Assembly (NCBI GenBank): GCA_029776225.1
Contig: JAKOTR010000040.1
Location: 1 to 64,000 of the forward strand
DNA length: 64,000 nucleotides
Direction of reading: 5' to 3'
From: Acidobacteriota bacterium
Lineage (GTDB): Bacteria > Acidobacteriota > Terriglobia > Bryobacterales > Bryobacteraceae
Shown here: positions 34,074 through 42,064 of the stretch, in pieces
Position numbering within the stretch: the stretch's first letter is position 1
Layout: each line of letters opens with the position of its first letter
The notes under the pieces: generated by a model
Told to the model about the DNA's origin: nothing
Databases searched by the model: none
What the model saw: only the letters and a program-made list of their open reading frames with translations
Made by a program: the position numbers and the translations under genes

Positions 34074-37000
34074 CTAAAATTTAAGCTTGCCCTGCAGCAC
34101 AATCTGCCGCTGCGGGTCTCCTTGAGAACCTGTGACCTGGCCGAACAAGGCGCCCGCGGTCACATTGGTGTTTGGTCCACCGAAATTCGGGTGATTGAAA
34201 GCGTTCTTCGCTTCCGCTCGCACTTCAAATCCAACTCTCTCACGGATTTGGATGTTCTTGATGACCGACATGTTCCAGAGGTTGTAGCCATCCGCCCTCA
34301 GGCCGGTCAGACGCAGCGGGAAGGTGCGGTAATTCTGGGCCAGTTGCTTGGCCGAATCTCTTTCGAAGCCGGCATCGGTGTTGAACCACCGCTCGACTTT
34401 GCGTTCTCCCCGCGGCAGTACGATGTCGTGAAGGTTGCCGTAGAAGATGATGTTTCCGAAACCGATCGGAGGGCCGCTTTGCGCCAGGTACACGGCCTGG
34501 ATCTGCCAGCCGTTCACAATGCGGTCTGCCCATCCGGGAAGGTCGTTGACGAAGCGCCGGCCCCTGCCAAACGGCAATTCGTAGATGCCGGTGATGCCAA
34601 GGTGCTGCGGCCGGTCGCCTGCGGCAATGGAATGCCAGCGCACGTCATAGTAGCCGTTCGGCCTTTCCGTCGCCTCCATGAGCTTTGACCAGGTGTAACT
34701 GGCCTGGATGGTGTAGCCGTGCGAAAACCTCTTTTCGGCGCGCACGTGGAGGGCGTGATACCAGGACGTGCCGTGGCCTCCGGAGGTGGAGACGCCGGTA
34801 AAGTGAGGAAATGCCCGCAGCAGTTGCGACCGCGTCATGGTGTTGCCGACGAGGCTGCTGCCGGCGAATTCCTCCATCCCTCGGAACGGATTGTCGAACG
34901 TCTCCGCCAGCCAGTCGATGTGTGCCTGATCGCGTTGCGGCGACCGGCTCAGGTACTGGATGGGGAGCGAATAGAGGTCGTCGGTGATCCCAATCCCCGT
35001 GCCGCGGTTGCCGGTGTAGCCGGCTTCCACCAGCACCCGGTGCCCAAACTCCCTCTGGATGTTGAAGCTCCAGCGCTGCATGTAGGTGTACTTCTGGTCC
35101 GGGTTTACAAACGACACCGACCGTCCCAGGAAGGTTTTCATGCCGAGCGAGGAGCCCACTGGCTCGAGGATTCCATCGGGAAATGGGTTCCGGATGTCGG
35201 CAACGAAGGTCTGCCCGTTGTCCAGGCTGGCGACTAGAGAAGTCGACTGGCTGAAACCGCTCTGGTTTACGTTCACGCGGTCTGCGCCGAACGAGCCGAA
35301 GAAGATCCCGTAGCCGGCGCGCACGACCACGCGGGGCGTGACCTGGTAGGCAATGCCAATGCGCGGCATGAAGTTGGTGTACCGCATGTTCATCAAGCGC
35401 CTTGGTACGCCGCCGACATTGGCGAATAGATAACCGCCGGGCGTGCTGAACTGGCTGGCGGGAAGCTCGGGAAGCGGATCGAGTGCGTAGGCCGCCCGCG
35501 CTGCCTCCTGGATCGGGTTCGGTGTCGTCATGTCGAAGCCGCGCGTTGTGCGGTCGAACCGCTCGGTCACTGGGACTTCCAGCTCGTGCCGGAGACCGAG
35601 ATTTACCGTCAGCTTCGGTGTGACTTTCCAGTCATCTTGCACGTACCAGGCATACAGCTTGGAAGCCCGGGCTTGCGACGCGTTGTTGCTAATGGAACCG
35701 CCGGTGGGCAGTCCATAAAGGAACGAGGCGAAGCCCTGCCCGATGGGCGCCGCGGGTGACGTATTGAACGGGCCTCGCAGCCACGCTGTGTCGAAGCTGT
35801 AGCTGGGAGACACGTTCCCGAAGCTGTAGCTGTTCATCAGGAAAAGGCGCGCCTCGCCGCCGAACTTCAGGCTGTGGTTGCCCCGCATGTGCATCAGGCT
35901 GCCGAAAAGGTTATGGAAGTTGTGGGTGGTGAAACCGCCGCTTCCTCCTCCGATCCCCTGGTAGCCCGTGATCGAGATCTGCGGGATGGTGGTGAGTGCG
36001 GGGTTGAGCCTGCTCACGAAAGAGGGATCCAATCCAAGGGCGGCAAGGTCGAAGCCGATGGAGGGATGCGGGTTCTTCGTGCTGAAGCGAACCACCCCGT
36101 AGCGGAAGTTGAGCACAAGGTCGGGCCGCAGCGTCAGCGTGTCATCCAGGGTAAACGCATGGTGCCAGTTGTCCTGGGTGCCGCCGACAGGGTAGGTGCC
36201 GTCGATCTCCCCGAAGTAGATATTCTGCAGCGCATAGACGTGATACTGGTTGTACGACCCATATAACCGGTGGTTCGGGGCAACCATCTGGTCGATGCGC
36301 AGGAAGTGGCTGTCGTAATCCACGTAGCTCTGCGGGGGACCGGTGTAGTTATTCCGGAAGTCCGCGGTAGCCGCCGTGGCGTTCGGAGCCGGCCAGTACT
36401 TCAGAAGTTGCTTGGAGATGGGGTTGATCCGATCCGGCGGAATGATGTTCCCGGGGAGCGGCTGGCGCTGGAACAGTCCGCCGGGGGCAGGCGTGGTCGA
36501 AAACGGGTCGTAAAGCTGGTATTGGGAGCCGAGAGCGAGCAGGTCGGAAAAATCACCTTCCCTCTGCTGCAGAGTCGGAACCGTCCAGAAGCCGTTTGTC
36601 GGGTACGGCATGTAGAGGTAGTCGGCAGCATACTGCCAGAAGGTCCGGTTGCGGCCGTCGTAAATCTTCGGAATGTAAACCGGACCACCGCCCGTCCCGC
36701 GGTAGCGGTTGTAGCGCCGGAAGGGCCACAGCCGGTTCACTTTCTCCTTGGTGGGCGGGCCGGTGCTCAGATCGTGAATCGAGCGGTTGGTGAAAAACGG
36801 GACCGAATTGAACGGCCGGCTGCTGTGGGTGAAAACGAGGTCTCCGTGGGGCGTGTTGGTGCCGCTTTTGAGCACCATGTTCACCTGGGCCCCCATAAAG
36901 TGCCCGAGCGAGGCATCCAGAGCCATGGTCGAGACCCGCACTTCCTGAACCACCTCGGGCGGCGGAATGACGCCCATGGTGTTGGCCCGCATATTGGGCA

Positions 37001-37601
37001 TGCCGTCGAGCGCCATCTCATTGCTCGACGGGCCACTCGGGGCTCCCGCTGCCGAGAAGTTTACTGGGTGGGGGTTCGCTTCCGGCGTCCAGGTGCTGCC
37101 GGTCGCTTCATACGAGATGACGTTGGGTGCGAACTGCGTCAGGTAGCCGGGGTTGGACGATGGCATTGGGAGATCGAGAAGGCGGCGCTCATCGATCACC
37201 TGGCCCACGGCAGCCGTCGCTGATTCGAGCAGCGGCGCTTCGGCCGTGACCAGAACGCTCTCAGCCTGGGTGCCGACTTCCAGACTCACGGGGATGTTGA
37301 GCGTATCCCCGACGCGCAGTTCCATCGGCCCCCGCTCGTAGCGCTTGAATCCCTCCAGCTCGACAATGAGCCGGTACCGCCCGGGAATCAGGTTCCGTAC
37401 TTCGAAATTTCCTTCCGAGTTGCTCTTTGTTGAGGCAACCACGTTCGTTTCCACGTTAACGGCCTGGACCGCAGCCGCGGGCACCACTGCCCCCGTGGCG
37501 TCGGTTACGCGTCCGGTAATGTGCCCGTAGGACACCTGTGCGGACAGGCGCCAGGCCAAAAGCAATCCAGCGGCAACTACCCTTCTGAGTTGCATAGTCA
37601 T
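34074..37601 (-). CDS. Oar-like TonB-dependent outer-membrane receptor (second copy)
   Basis: The 1175-aa protein has a signal peptide (LLLAWRLSAQ), an N-terminal carboxypeptidase-regulatory domain (YGHITGRVTDATGAVVPAAA, residues about 24-110), a plug with QVNMVLKSGTNTPHGDLVF, and a beta barrel. It differs in detail from the receptor at 6874 but has the same architecture. It heads a minus-strand unit with the oxidoreductase, HEAT, ThuA and cupin genes, so it probably imports their substrate. The shared 144-bp region with the divergent IclR gene contains two palindromes that could control both. Confidence 0.93.
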   Translation of the reverse strand: MTMQLRRVVAAGLLLAWRLSAQVSYGHITGRVTDATGAVVPAAAVQAVNVETNVVASTKSNSEGNFEVRNLIPGRYRLIVELEGFKRYERGPMELRVGDTLNIPVSLEVGTQAESVLVTAEAPLLESATAAVGQVIDERRLLDLPMPSSNPGYLTQFAPNVISYEATGSTWTPEANPHPVNFSAAGAPSGPSSNEMALDGMPNMRANTMGVIPPPEVVQEVRVSTMALDASLGHFMGAQVNMVLKSGTNTPHGDLVFTHSSRPFNSVPFFTNRSIHDLSTGPPTKEKVNRLWPFRRYNRYRGTGGGPVYIPKIYDGRNRTFWQYAADYLYMPYPTNGFWTVPTLQQREGDFSDLLALGSQYQLYDPFSTTPAPGGLFQRQPLPGNIIPPDRINPISKQLLKYWPAPNATAATADFRNNYTGPPQSYVDYDSHFLRIDQMVAPNHRLYGSYNQYHVYALQNIYFGEIDGTYPVGGTQDNWHHAFTLDDTLTLRPDLVLNFRYGVVRFSTKNPHPSIGFDLAALGLDPSFVSRLNPALTTIPQISITGYQGIGGGSGGFTTHNFHNLFGSLMHMRGNHSLKFGGEARLFLMNSYSFGNVSPSYSFDTAWLRGPFNTSPAAPIGQGFASFLYGLPTGGSISNNASQARASKLYAWYVQDDWKVTPKLTVNLGLRHELEVPVTERFDRTTRGFDMTTPNPIQEAARAAYALDPLPELPASQFSTPGGYLFANVGGVPRRLMNMRYTNFMPRIGIAYQVTPRVVVRAGYGIFFGSFGADRVNVNQSGFSQSTSLVASLDNGQTFVADIRNPFPDGILEPVGSSLGMKTFLGRSVSFVNPDQKYTYMQRWSFNIQREFGHRVLVEAGYTGNRGTGIGITDDLYSLPIQYLSRSPQRDQAHIDWLAETFDNPFRGMEEFAGSSLVGNTMTRSQLLRAFPHFTGVSTSGGHGTSWYHALHVRAEKRFSHGYTIQASYTWSKLMEATERPNGYYDVRWHSIAAGDRPQHLGITGIYELPFGRGRRFVNDLPGWADRIVNGWQIQAVYLAQSGPPIGFGNIIFYGNLHDIVLPRGERKVERWFNTDAGFERDSAKQLAQNYRTFPLRLTGLRADGYNLWNMSVIKNIQIRERVGFEVRAEAKNAFNHPNFGGPNTNVTAGALFGQVTGSQGDPQRQIVLQGKLKF

Positions 37602-37684
37602 TCCCCATTACGAATTTGAACTTCTCGCCCGAATCCGTTGCGTGGCAGCATCTTACTGCCAGTCCGGGACGGCTACAATCAGGT

Positions 37685-37734
37685 GTCCAGTTAGCTGGAC
37701 GGTATCTGGCGTTCGCTTCTACTATGGAGTAGAA
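37685..37734. promoter_or_regulatory. Two palindromes between the divergent receptor and IclR genes
   Basis: GTCCAG-TTAG-CTGGAC (37685-37700) and TTCTACT-ATGG-AGTAGAA (37717-37734, a perfect 7-bp inverted repeat) lie in the intergenic region. The second ends 11 bp before the IclR start codon. They are natural candidates for IclR operators that autoregulate and control the receptor operon or the catabolic cassette downstream. No consensus for this regulator is known to me. Confidence 0.55.
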
Positions 37735-37745
37735 TCGACCCCGGA

Positions 37746-38561
37746 ATGTTGGACCTCCGCACAGCCTCGCCTCCAGCGGTGGATCGTGCATTAACGATTC
37801 TTGAGGCCGTGGCGCGGTCCAACCGTGGATTGCGCCTGCCCGAGATCGCTTTACGCCTTGGGATTCCAAAGAGTTCCGCTCATTCGATCCTTGTCGCCCT
37901 GGAGCGGCGCGGGTATCTGCAACGCAACAGTTCCGGCCGTTACCTGTTTGGTCCCAAAATTTTTACACTTGCGAACATCGCGCTGTCGCAGATGACCCTG
38001 CGGGAAGCGGCGCTGCCCGTGCTGAAGGCCCTCATGAACGGCACCGGCGTGGCCGCCAAAATGGCTATTCTGGACCGTAACCAGGCGGTGCTGATTGAGC
38101 AGGTGCATCCACCGCGCGGCGCGGCGCCCATGACCTGGCCGGGCAAGCGGCTGGAGCTGCACTGCACCGCGCTGGGGAAAGCGTTGACCGCCTTCCAGCC
38201 CAGCGATCAATGGAAGCGGCTGATTGCCGAACACACGCTCCCCCGGCACAACGACAATACGATCTGCTCGCCCGACCGGCTTTTGCGGGAACTGGCGCTC
38301 ACCCGCGAACGCGGCTTTGCCTTTGATAATGAGGAATTTGACCTCGGCTTCCGCTGCCTGGCGGTGCCCGTGTTCGGGGCCGCGAACGAGCCTCTGGCCG
38401 CCATCGGGTTGACCGGCACCGTTTTCGAGATTCACGACGGCAACATGGCATCCCTGGTGAAGCAGCTTTCCTTCGCCGCGGCGACCATCCGGGAAGCGTT
38501 CGATTCGGCAAATCGCGAAAAGGGGGCCGCGGACAATTTACTGCGTAGAAGGGCGGGATGA
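37746..38561 (+). CDS. IclR-family transcriptional regulator
   Basis: The 271-aa protein has an N-terminal winged helix-turn-helix (VDRALTILEAVARSNRGLRLPEIALRLGIPKSSAHSIL) and the IclR effector-binding domain (about 80-260) with LHCTALGKALTAF and the typical ERGFAFDNEEFDLGFRCLAVPVF. It probably senses an aromatic or sugar-acid intermediate of the cassette at 38626-43588, which it precedes on the same strand, or of the divergent receptor operon. A 27-bp tandem duplication covers its stop codon. Confidence 0.93.
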   Translation: MLDLRTASPPAVDRALTILEAVARSNRGLRLPEIALRLGIPKSSAHSILVALERRGYLQRNSSGRYLFGPKIFTLANIALSQMTLREAALPVLKALMNGTGVAAKMAILDRNQAVLIEQVHPPRGAAPMTWPGKRLELHCTALGKALTAFQPSDQWKRLIAEHTLPRHNDNTICSPDRLLRELALTRERGFAFDNEEFDLGFRCLAVPVFGAANEPLAAIGLTGTVFEIHDGNMASLVKQLSFAAATIREAFDSANREKGAADNLLRRRAG

Positions 38562-38590
38562 GGCTTACTGCGTAGAAGGGCGGGATGAGG
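38538..38590. repeat. Exact 26-bp tandem duplication over the IclR stop codon
   Basis: Copies at 38538-38563 and 38565-38590 share TTACTGCGTAGAAGGG and CGGGATGAGG; the period is 27 bp. The first copy contains the IclR stop, and the second is untranslated. The identity suggests a recent slippage event. Confidence 0.9.
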
Positions 38591-38625
38591 CGCCGCACGG
38601 AGGGCACGCCAACAATCTGAAGCAT

Positions 38626-39597
38626 ATGGAAAAGATTGCAGTCATTGGAGCCGGCATGATGGGGCCCGGCATCGCGCAAATCTTCGCCGCGCACGGCCAC
38701 CCGGTCCAGGTGCACGACACCGCCGGGGAGAGACTGGCCACGGTCGAGGAGCGCGTGCGGGCGAACCTGGAACGGCTGGCCGAATACGACCTGGCTGACG
38801 CGGACGGCATTCCGGAGACCCTGGGGCGGATCTCCGTGACGCAAAACCTCGAAGAGGCTTGCGCCGGCGCCGGCGTGGTGGTGGAAGCCATCACGGAGGA
38901 CCTGAAACTCAAGCAGGACCTGTTCGCCGAACTGGACCGCCTCTGCCCGCCGGAAACCATTCTGTGCAGCAACACGTCGGTGATGAGCATCACCGAGATC
39001 GGTTCCCGGGCGAAGCGCCGGGAGCGGATTCTCGGCACCCACTACTACCAGCCGCCGTTTCTCGTGCCGCTGGTCGAGGTGGTGCAGACTCAATACACCG
39101 CTCCCGAGTGCATGGACAAGATCTACGCCATGCTCTGCGCGGTGGGCAAGGTCCCGGTGCGGGTTCTGAAGGACGTTCCGGGCTTCATCGCTAACCGCAT
39201 GCAGCACGCGCTGTGGCGCGAGGCGTTCGCTCTCATCGACGAGGGCGTGTGCGACCCGGAGACCATCGACATTGCCGTGAAGAACAGCTTCGGGCTGCGC
39301 CTGCCGGTCCTCGGCCCGGTGATGGCCGCGGACATGGTGGGGCTCGACTTGACGCTCGCAATCCACGACTACGTGTTGAAACACCTCAACGCCTCGCCCA
39401 CGCCGTCCTCCACTCTGCGGGAGCACGTGGCGAAAGGTGAATTCGGATTCAAGACGGGCCGCGGTTTCCTGAAATGGGACGAGGAATCCATCCGCGCGGC
39501 CCGCGAGCAACTGACGACTTACTTGCTCGAAACACTGTCGCGCCGGCGCGCGCAGGGCAATACTGCGGATCATAAAAGCGAAGGGAAACAATCATGA
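38626..39597 (+). CDS. 3-hydroxyacyl-CoA dehydrogenase-family NAD-dependent oxidoreductase
   Basis: The 323-aa protein has the Rossmann motif IGAGMMGPGIAQIFAAHGH at residues 6-24, the SNTSVMSITEI segment, the catalytic region HYYQPPFLVPLVEVVQ (usually HFFNPxxxMKLVE), and DVPGFIANRMQHALWREA. The substitutions around the catalytic His suggest a non-fatty-acid substrate; L-gulonate 3-dehydrogenase-like enzymes are one alternative. It is the first gene of a plus-strand cassette. Its stop overlaps the next start (ATGA at 39594). Confidence 0.87.
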   Translation: MEKIAVIGAGMMGPGIAQIFAAHGHPVQVHDTAGERLATVEERVRANLERLAEYDLADADGIPETLGRISVTQNLEEACAGAGVVVEAITEDLKLKQDLFAELDRLCPPETILCSNTSVMSITEIGSRAKRRERILGTHYYQPPFLVPLVEVVQTQYTAPECMDKIYAMLCAVGKVPVRVLKDVPGFIANRMQHALWREAFALIDEGVCDPETIDIAVKNSFGLRLPVLGPVMAADMVGLDLTLAIHDYVLKHLNASPTPSSTLREHVAKGEFGFKTGRGFLKWDEESIRAAREQLTTYLLETLSRRRAQGNTADHKSEGKQS

Positions 39598-40349
39598 AAC
39601 TTCAGGGCAAAGTAGCTCTTATCACCGGCGCGAGCCGCGGCATCGGCCGGGGCATCGCGGAAGTTTTTGCCGACGAAGGCGCGGACGTGGCCATCAACTA
39701 CATCGCCAGCGGCCAGGCGGCCGAAGAGGTGGCCGCTTACGTCCGCTGCAAGGGAAGGCGCGCTATGACCGTCAAGGCGGACGTGGCCTCCCGGGCTGAA
39801 GTCGAGGCGATGATCGACAAGGTCTGGAACGAGCTCGGGCCCATCGACGTGCTGGTCAACAACGCCGGTATCGAAACCATCGTGCCGTTCCTGGAGCTCA
39901 CCGATGAGCAGTGGACGCGGCTCACCGACGTGAACCTGCGGGGCGAGTGGCTGTGCTCGCAGGTGTACTGCCGCCGCGCTGTTGCCGAGAAGCGTCCGGG
40001 CTGCATCGTGAACATCGGTTCGGTGCAGGCGGGAGCGTACCTGCCCGGGCGGACTCACTATGCCCCGGCCAAGCTGGGCCTGGAAGCGCTCACGCGCAAC
40101 GTGTCGGTGGAAATGGCGCCGCACGGCATCCGCGTGAACTGCATCCACCCGGGGCTGATCGACACCGACATGGTGGCCTGGGTAATGAAGCGGCCCGACC
40201 TGCTGCCCGGCGTTCTGGCGAAGATCTCGCTGGGGCGCGCCGGCCAGCCGCGCGAAGTCGGAACCGTAGCGGCCTTTTTGGCCTCCGACGAGGCCAGCTA
40301 TGTCACCGGACAGACGCTGTACGTGGACGGCGGCTGGGCTGGAAAGTAA
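39594..40349 (+). CDS. Short-chain dehydrogenase/reductase (SDR)
   Basis: The 251-aa classical SDR has TGASRGIGRGIAEVF (cofactor), LVNNAGIE, the catalytic Ser in NIGSVQAG and YAPAK (Tyr-x-x-x-Lys), then PGLIDTDMV and the C-terminal TGQTLYVDGGW. Such proteins are annotated as glucose- or 3-oxoacyl-type dehydrogenases; the exact substrate is open. It overlaps the preceding gene by 4 bp, so translation is coupled. Confidence 0.93.
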   Translation: MKLQGKVALITGASRGIGRGIAEVFADEGADVAINYIASGQAAEEVAAYVRCKGRRAMTVKADVASRAEVEAMIDKVWNELGPIDVLVNNAGIETIVPFLELTDEQWTRLTDVNLRGEWLCSQVYCRRAVAEKRPGCIVNIGSVQAGAYLPGRTHYAPAKLGLEALTRNVSVEMAPHGIRVNCIHPGLIDTDMVAWVMKRPDLLPGVLAKISLGRAGQPREVGTVAAFLASDEASYVTGQTLYVDGGWAGK

Positions 40350-40361
40350 GGCGGCGCGCAT

Positions 40362-41090
40362 ATGGCAAGAAGGCTGATTGACCTCAGCATGGAGGTCTAC
40401 CAGGGGATGATGACCTACCCCAACGTCGCCAAGCCGGTCATCGTCGAGATGGAAACGCATCGCCAGATGGCCCAGAGCGTCGGGGTGGACCGCTACGGCG
40501 TCGAGGAAATCACGAACCATTGCCTCATCGTCACCGGTGACCACATCGGCACCCACATCGATTCGTGGGGCCACGTGAACCCGTCGGCGCCGCGGGCGGA
40601 AGCCATCCCGATCGAGCTGTGCTACGGGGACGGAGTCGTGCTCGATCTGACGCACAAGGGCCCGGGCGACGAGATCTGGCCCGAGGACCTCGAGCAGGCA
40701 GAATGCAAACTGGGCGGCTACCGCATCAAGCCCCTGGACATCGTTCTGCTCCGCACCGATGCGGCCAAGCGGCGGAACGAACCGGAATACCTTACCAACC
40801 ACCCCGGCATGACCAAGGAGGCCGTGCACTGGCTGCTCGACCGCGGGGTGAAAGTGATGGGCATAGACGCCATCGGCTTCGATCCGCCGGTGGCCAAGAT
40901 GTTTGAGCGCCGCAAATTCTGGGAAGCGCACCGTGTGATGCGCGAGCGGGAATACTACCACCTGGAAAACCTCTGCAATCTGCACGAAATTCCCGCTCCC
41001 TATCATTCCTTCACGGTCAGCGTGCTCCCGATCAAATGGCGCGGCGCGTCGGCGGCCCCGGTGCGCGCGGTCGCCATCATCGAGGACTGA
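40362..41090 (+). CDS. Cyclase-family (kynurenine-formamidase-like) metal-dependent hydrolase
   Basis: The 242-aa protein carries the metal-binding motif GDHIGTHIDSWGH (H-x-G-T-H-x-D-x-x-x-H) near residue 60 and a second region with PEYLTNHPGMTKEAVHWLLDRGVKVMGID. The family hydrolyses formamides, lactones or cyclic intermediates. In this cassette a lactonase or ring-opening role fits. It lies 12 bp after the SDR gene. Confidence 0.88.
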   Translation: MARRLIDLSMEVYQGMMTYPNVAKPVIVEMETHRQMAQSVGVDRYGVEEITNHCLIVTGDHIGTHIDSWGHVNPSAPRAEAIPIELCYGDGVVLDLTHKGPGDEIWPEDLEQAECKLGGYRIKPLDIVLLRTDAAKRRNEPEYLTNHPGMTKEAVHWLLDRGVKVMGIDAIGFDPPVAKMFERRKFWEAHRVMREREYYHLENLCNLHEIPAPYHSFTVSVLPIKWRGASAAPVRAVAIIED

Positions 41091-41112
41091 CATCCAAGGA
41101 GGTCGATTTCTT

Positions 41113-42009
41113 ATGCGAAATGAATGCACCCGCAGGACGGCGTTGAAGGCCGTGGCCGGCGCGGCTTGCCTCGCGGGGACGCTGGCGCAGGCGGCGCCCG
41201 CAAGGCGCCTGAAGGTGGGGATGACCAGCATCAACTGGGGCTTCCGCCCCGAAGACGCCGAGCCCGGTATCCGGGACTCCGCCAAGCTCGGTTATCACGG
41301 GTATGAAGTGTTCGGCGACAGCATCGATCCGCTGCAAGAACAGGGCGGCCTGAAGGCCCTGCTCGACAAGTACAACATGCCGATGCCCTCGGGCTACCTC
41401 AACATCAACCTGCACGACCCCACCGTGCGGGCGCAGCAGATGGAGAACATGAAGCGCTGGGGCAAGGTGCTCAGGGAGTGCGGATCGAAAATCGCCGTGT
41501 TGGGGCCCATGGGCGTTCCCAAGGATTACAACTTCCAGGCGGCCAAAGCCGACGTTGTGAAGACTCTGAACGAAGCGGCCAAGGTGCTCTCCGACCTCGG
41601 CTTAATCGCCGCACTCCACCAGCACACCAGGACGGCGGTGGACACCGAGGAGCAGGTTTACGCGGTCATGGAGGCCGTGGATACCCGGTACGTGAAGTTC
41701 GGGCCGGACGTCGCTCAGCTTCAGAACGCCGGATCCGATCCCTTGAAAATCTGCAAGGATTTTCTCCCGTTGATCTACACGGTGCATCTGAAAGACTACC
41801 TCGGCGTGCCGCCCTGGAGAGGATACTGCCCGCTCGGTATGGGGAAGGTCAATTTGCCGGCGGTAATCGACCTGCTCGAAACAGCCCCGAACATGACGCA
41901 CTTGATGGTGGAACTCGACCGCACCCGCAACGCCCCCACGCCTCCGTTCGAGTGCGCCGTCATCTGCAAGGAATACCTGATGAAACAGGGCTACACGTTC
42001 CGGTCCTGA
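41113..42009 (+). CDS. Sugar phosphate isomerase/epimerase (xylose-isomerase-like TIM barrel), exported
   Basis: The 298-aa protein has an N-terminal Tat-like signal (RRTALKAVAGAACLAGTLAQAA, single twin-arginine followed by a hydrophobic stretch) and an AP-endonuclease-2/IolE-type barrel: RLKVGMTSINWGFRPED, LGYHGYEVFGD, LIAALHQHTRTAVDTEEQ, VKFGPDVAQLQNAG, TVHLKDYLG and HLMVELD. Metal-ligand Glu/His/Asp positions look intact. It probably isomerises or dehydrates a sugar derivative. It follows the cyclase gene by 22 bp with an AAGGAGG ribosome-binding site. Confidence 0.88.
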   Translation: MRNECTRRTALKAVAGAACLAGTLAQAAPARRLKVGMTSINWGFRPEDAEPGIRDSAKLGYHGYEVFGDSIDPLQEQGGLKALLDKYNMPMPSGYLNINLHDPTVRAQQMENMKRWGKVLRECGSKIAVLGPMGVPKDYNFQAAKADVVKTLNEAAKVLSDLGLIAALHQHTRTAVDTEEQVYAVMEAVDTRYVKFGPDVAQLQNAGSDPLKICKDFLPLIYTVHLKDYLGVPPWRGYCPLGMGKVNLPAVIDLLETAPNMTHLMVELDRTRNAPTPPFECAVICKEYLMKQGYTFRS

Positions 42010-42064
42010 GGAAACGGAATTTGGACCGCCCGCGGCACTGCGCGGGCAACATGAGGAGATACCA

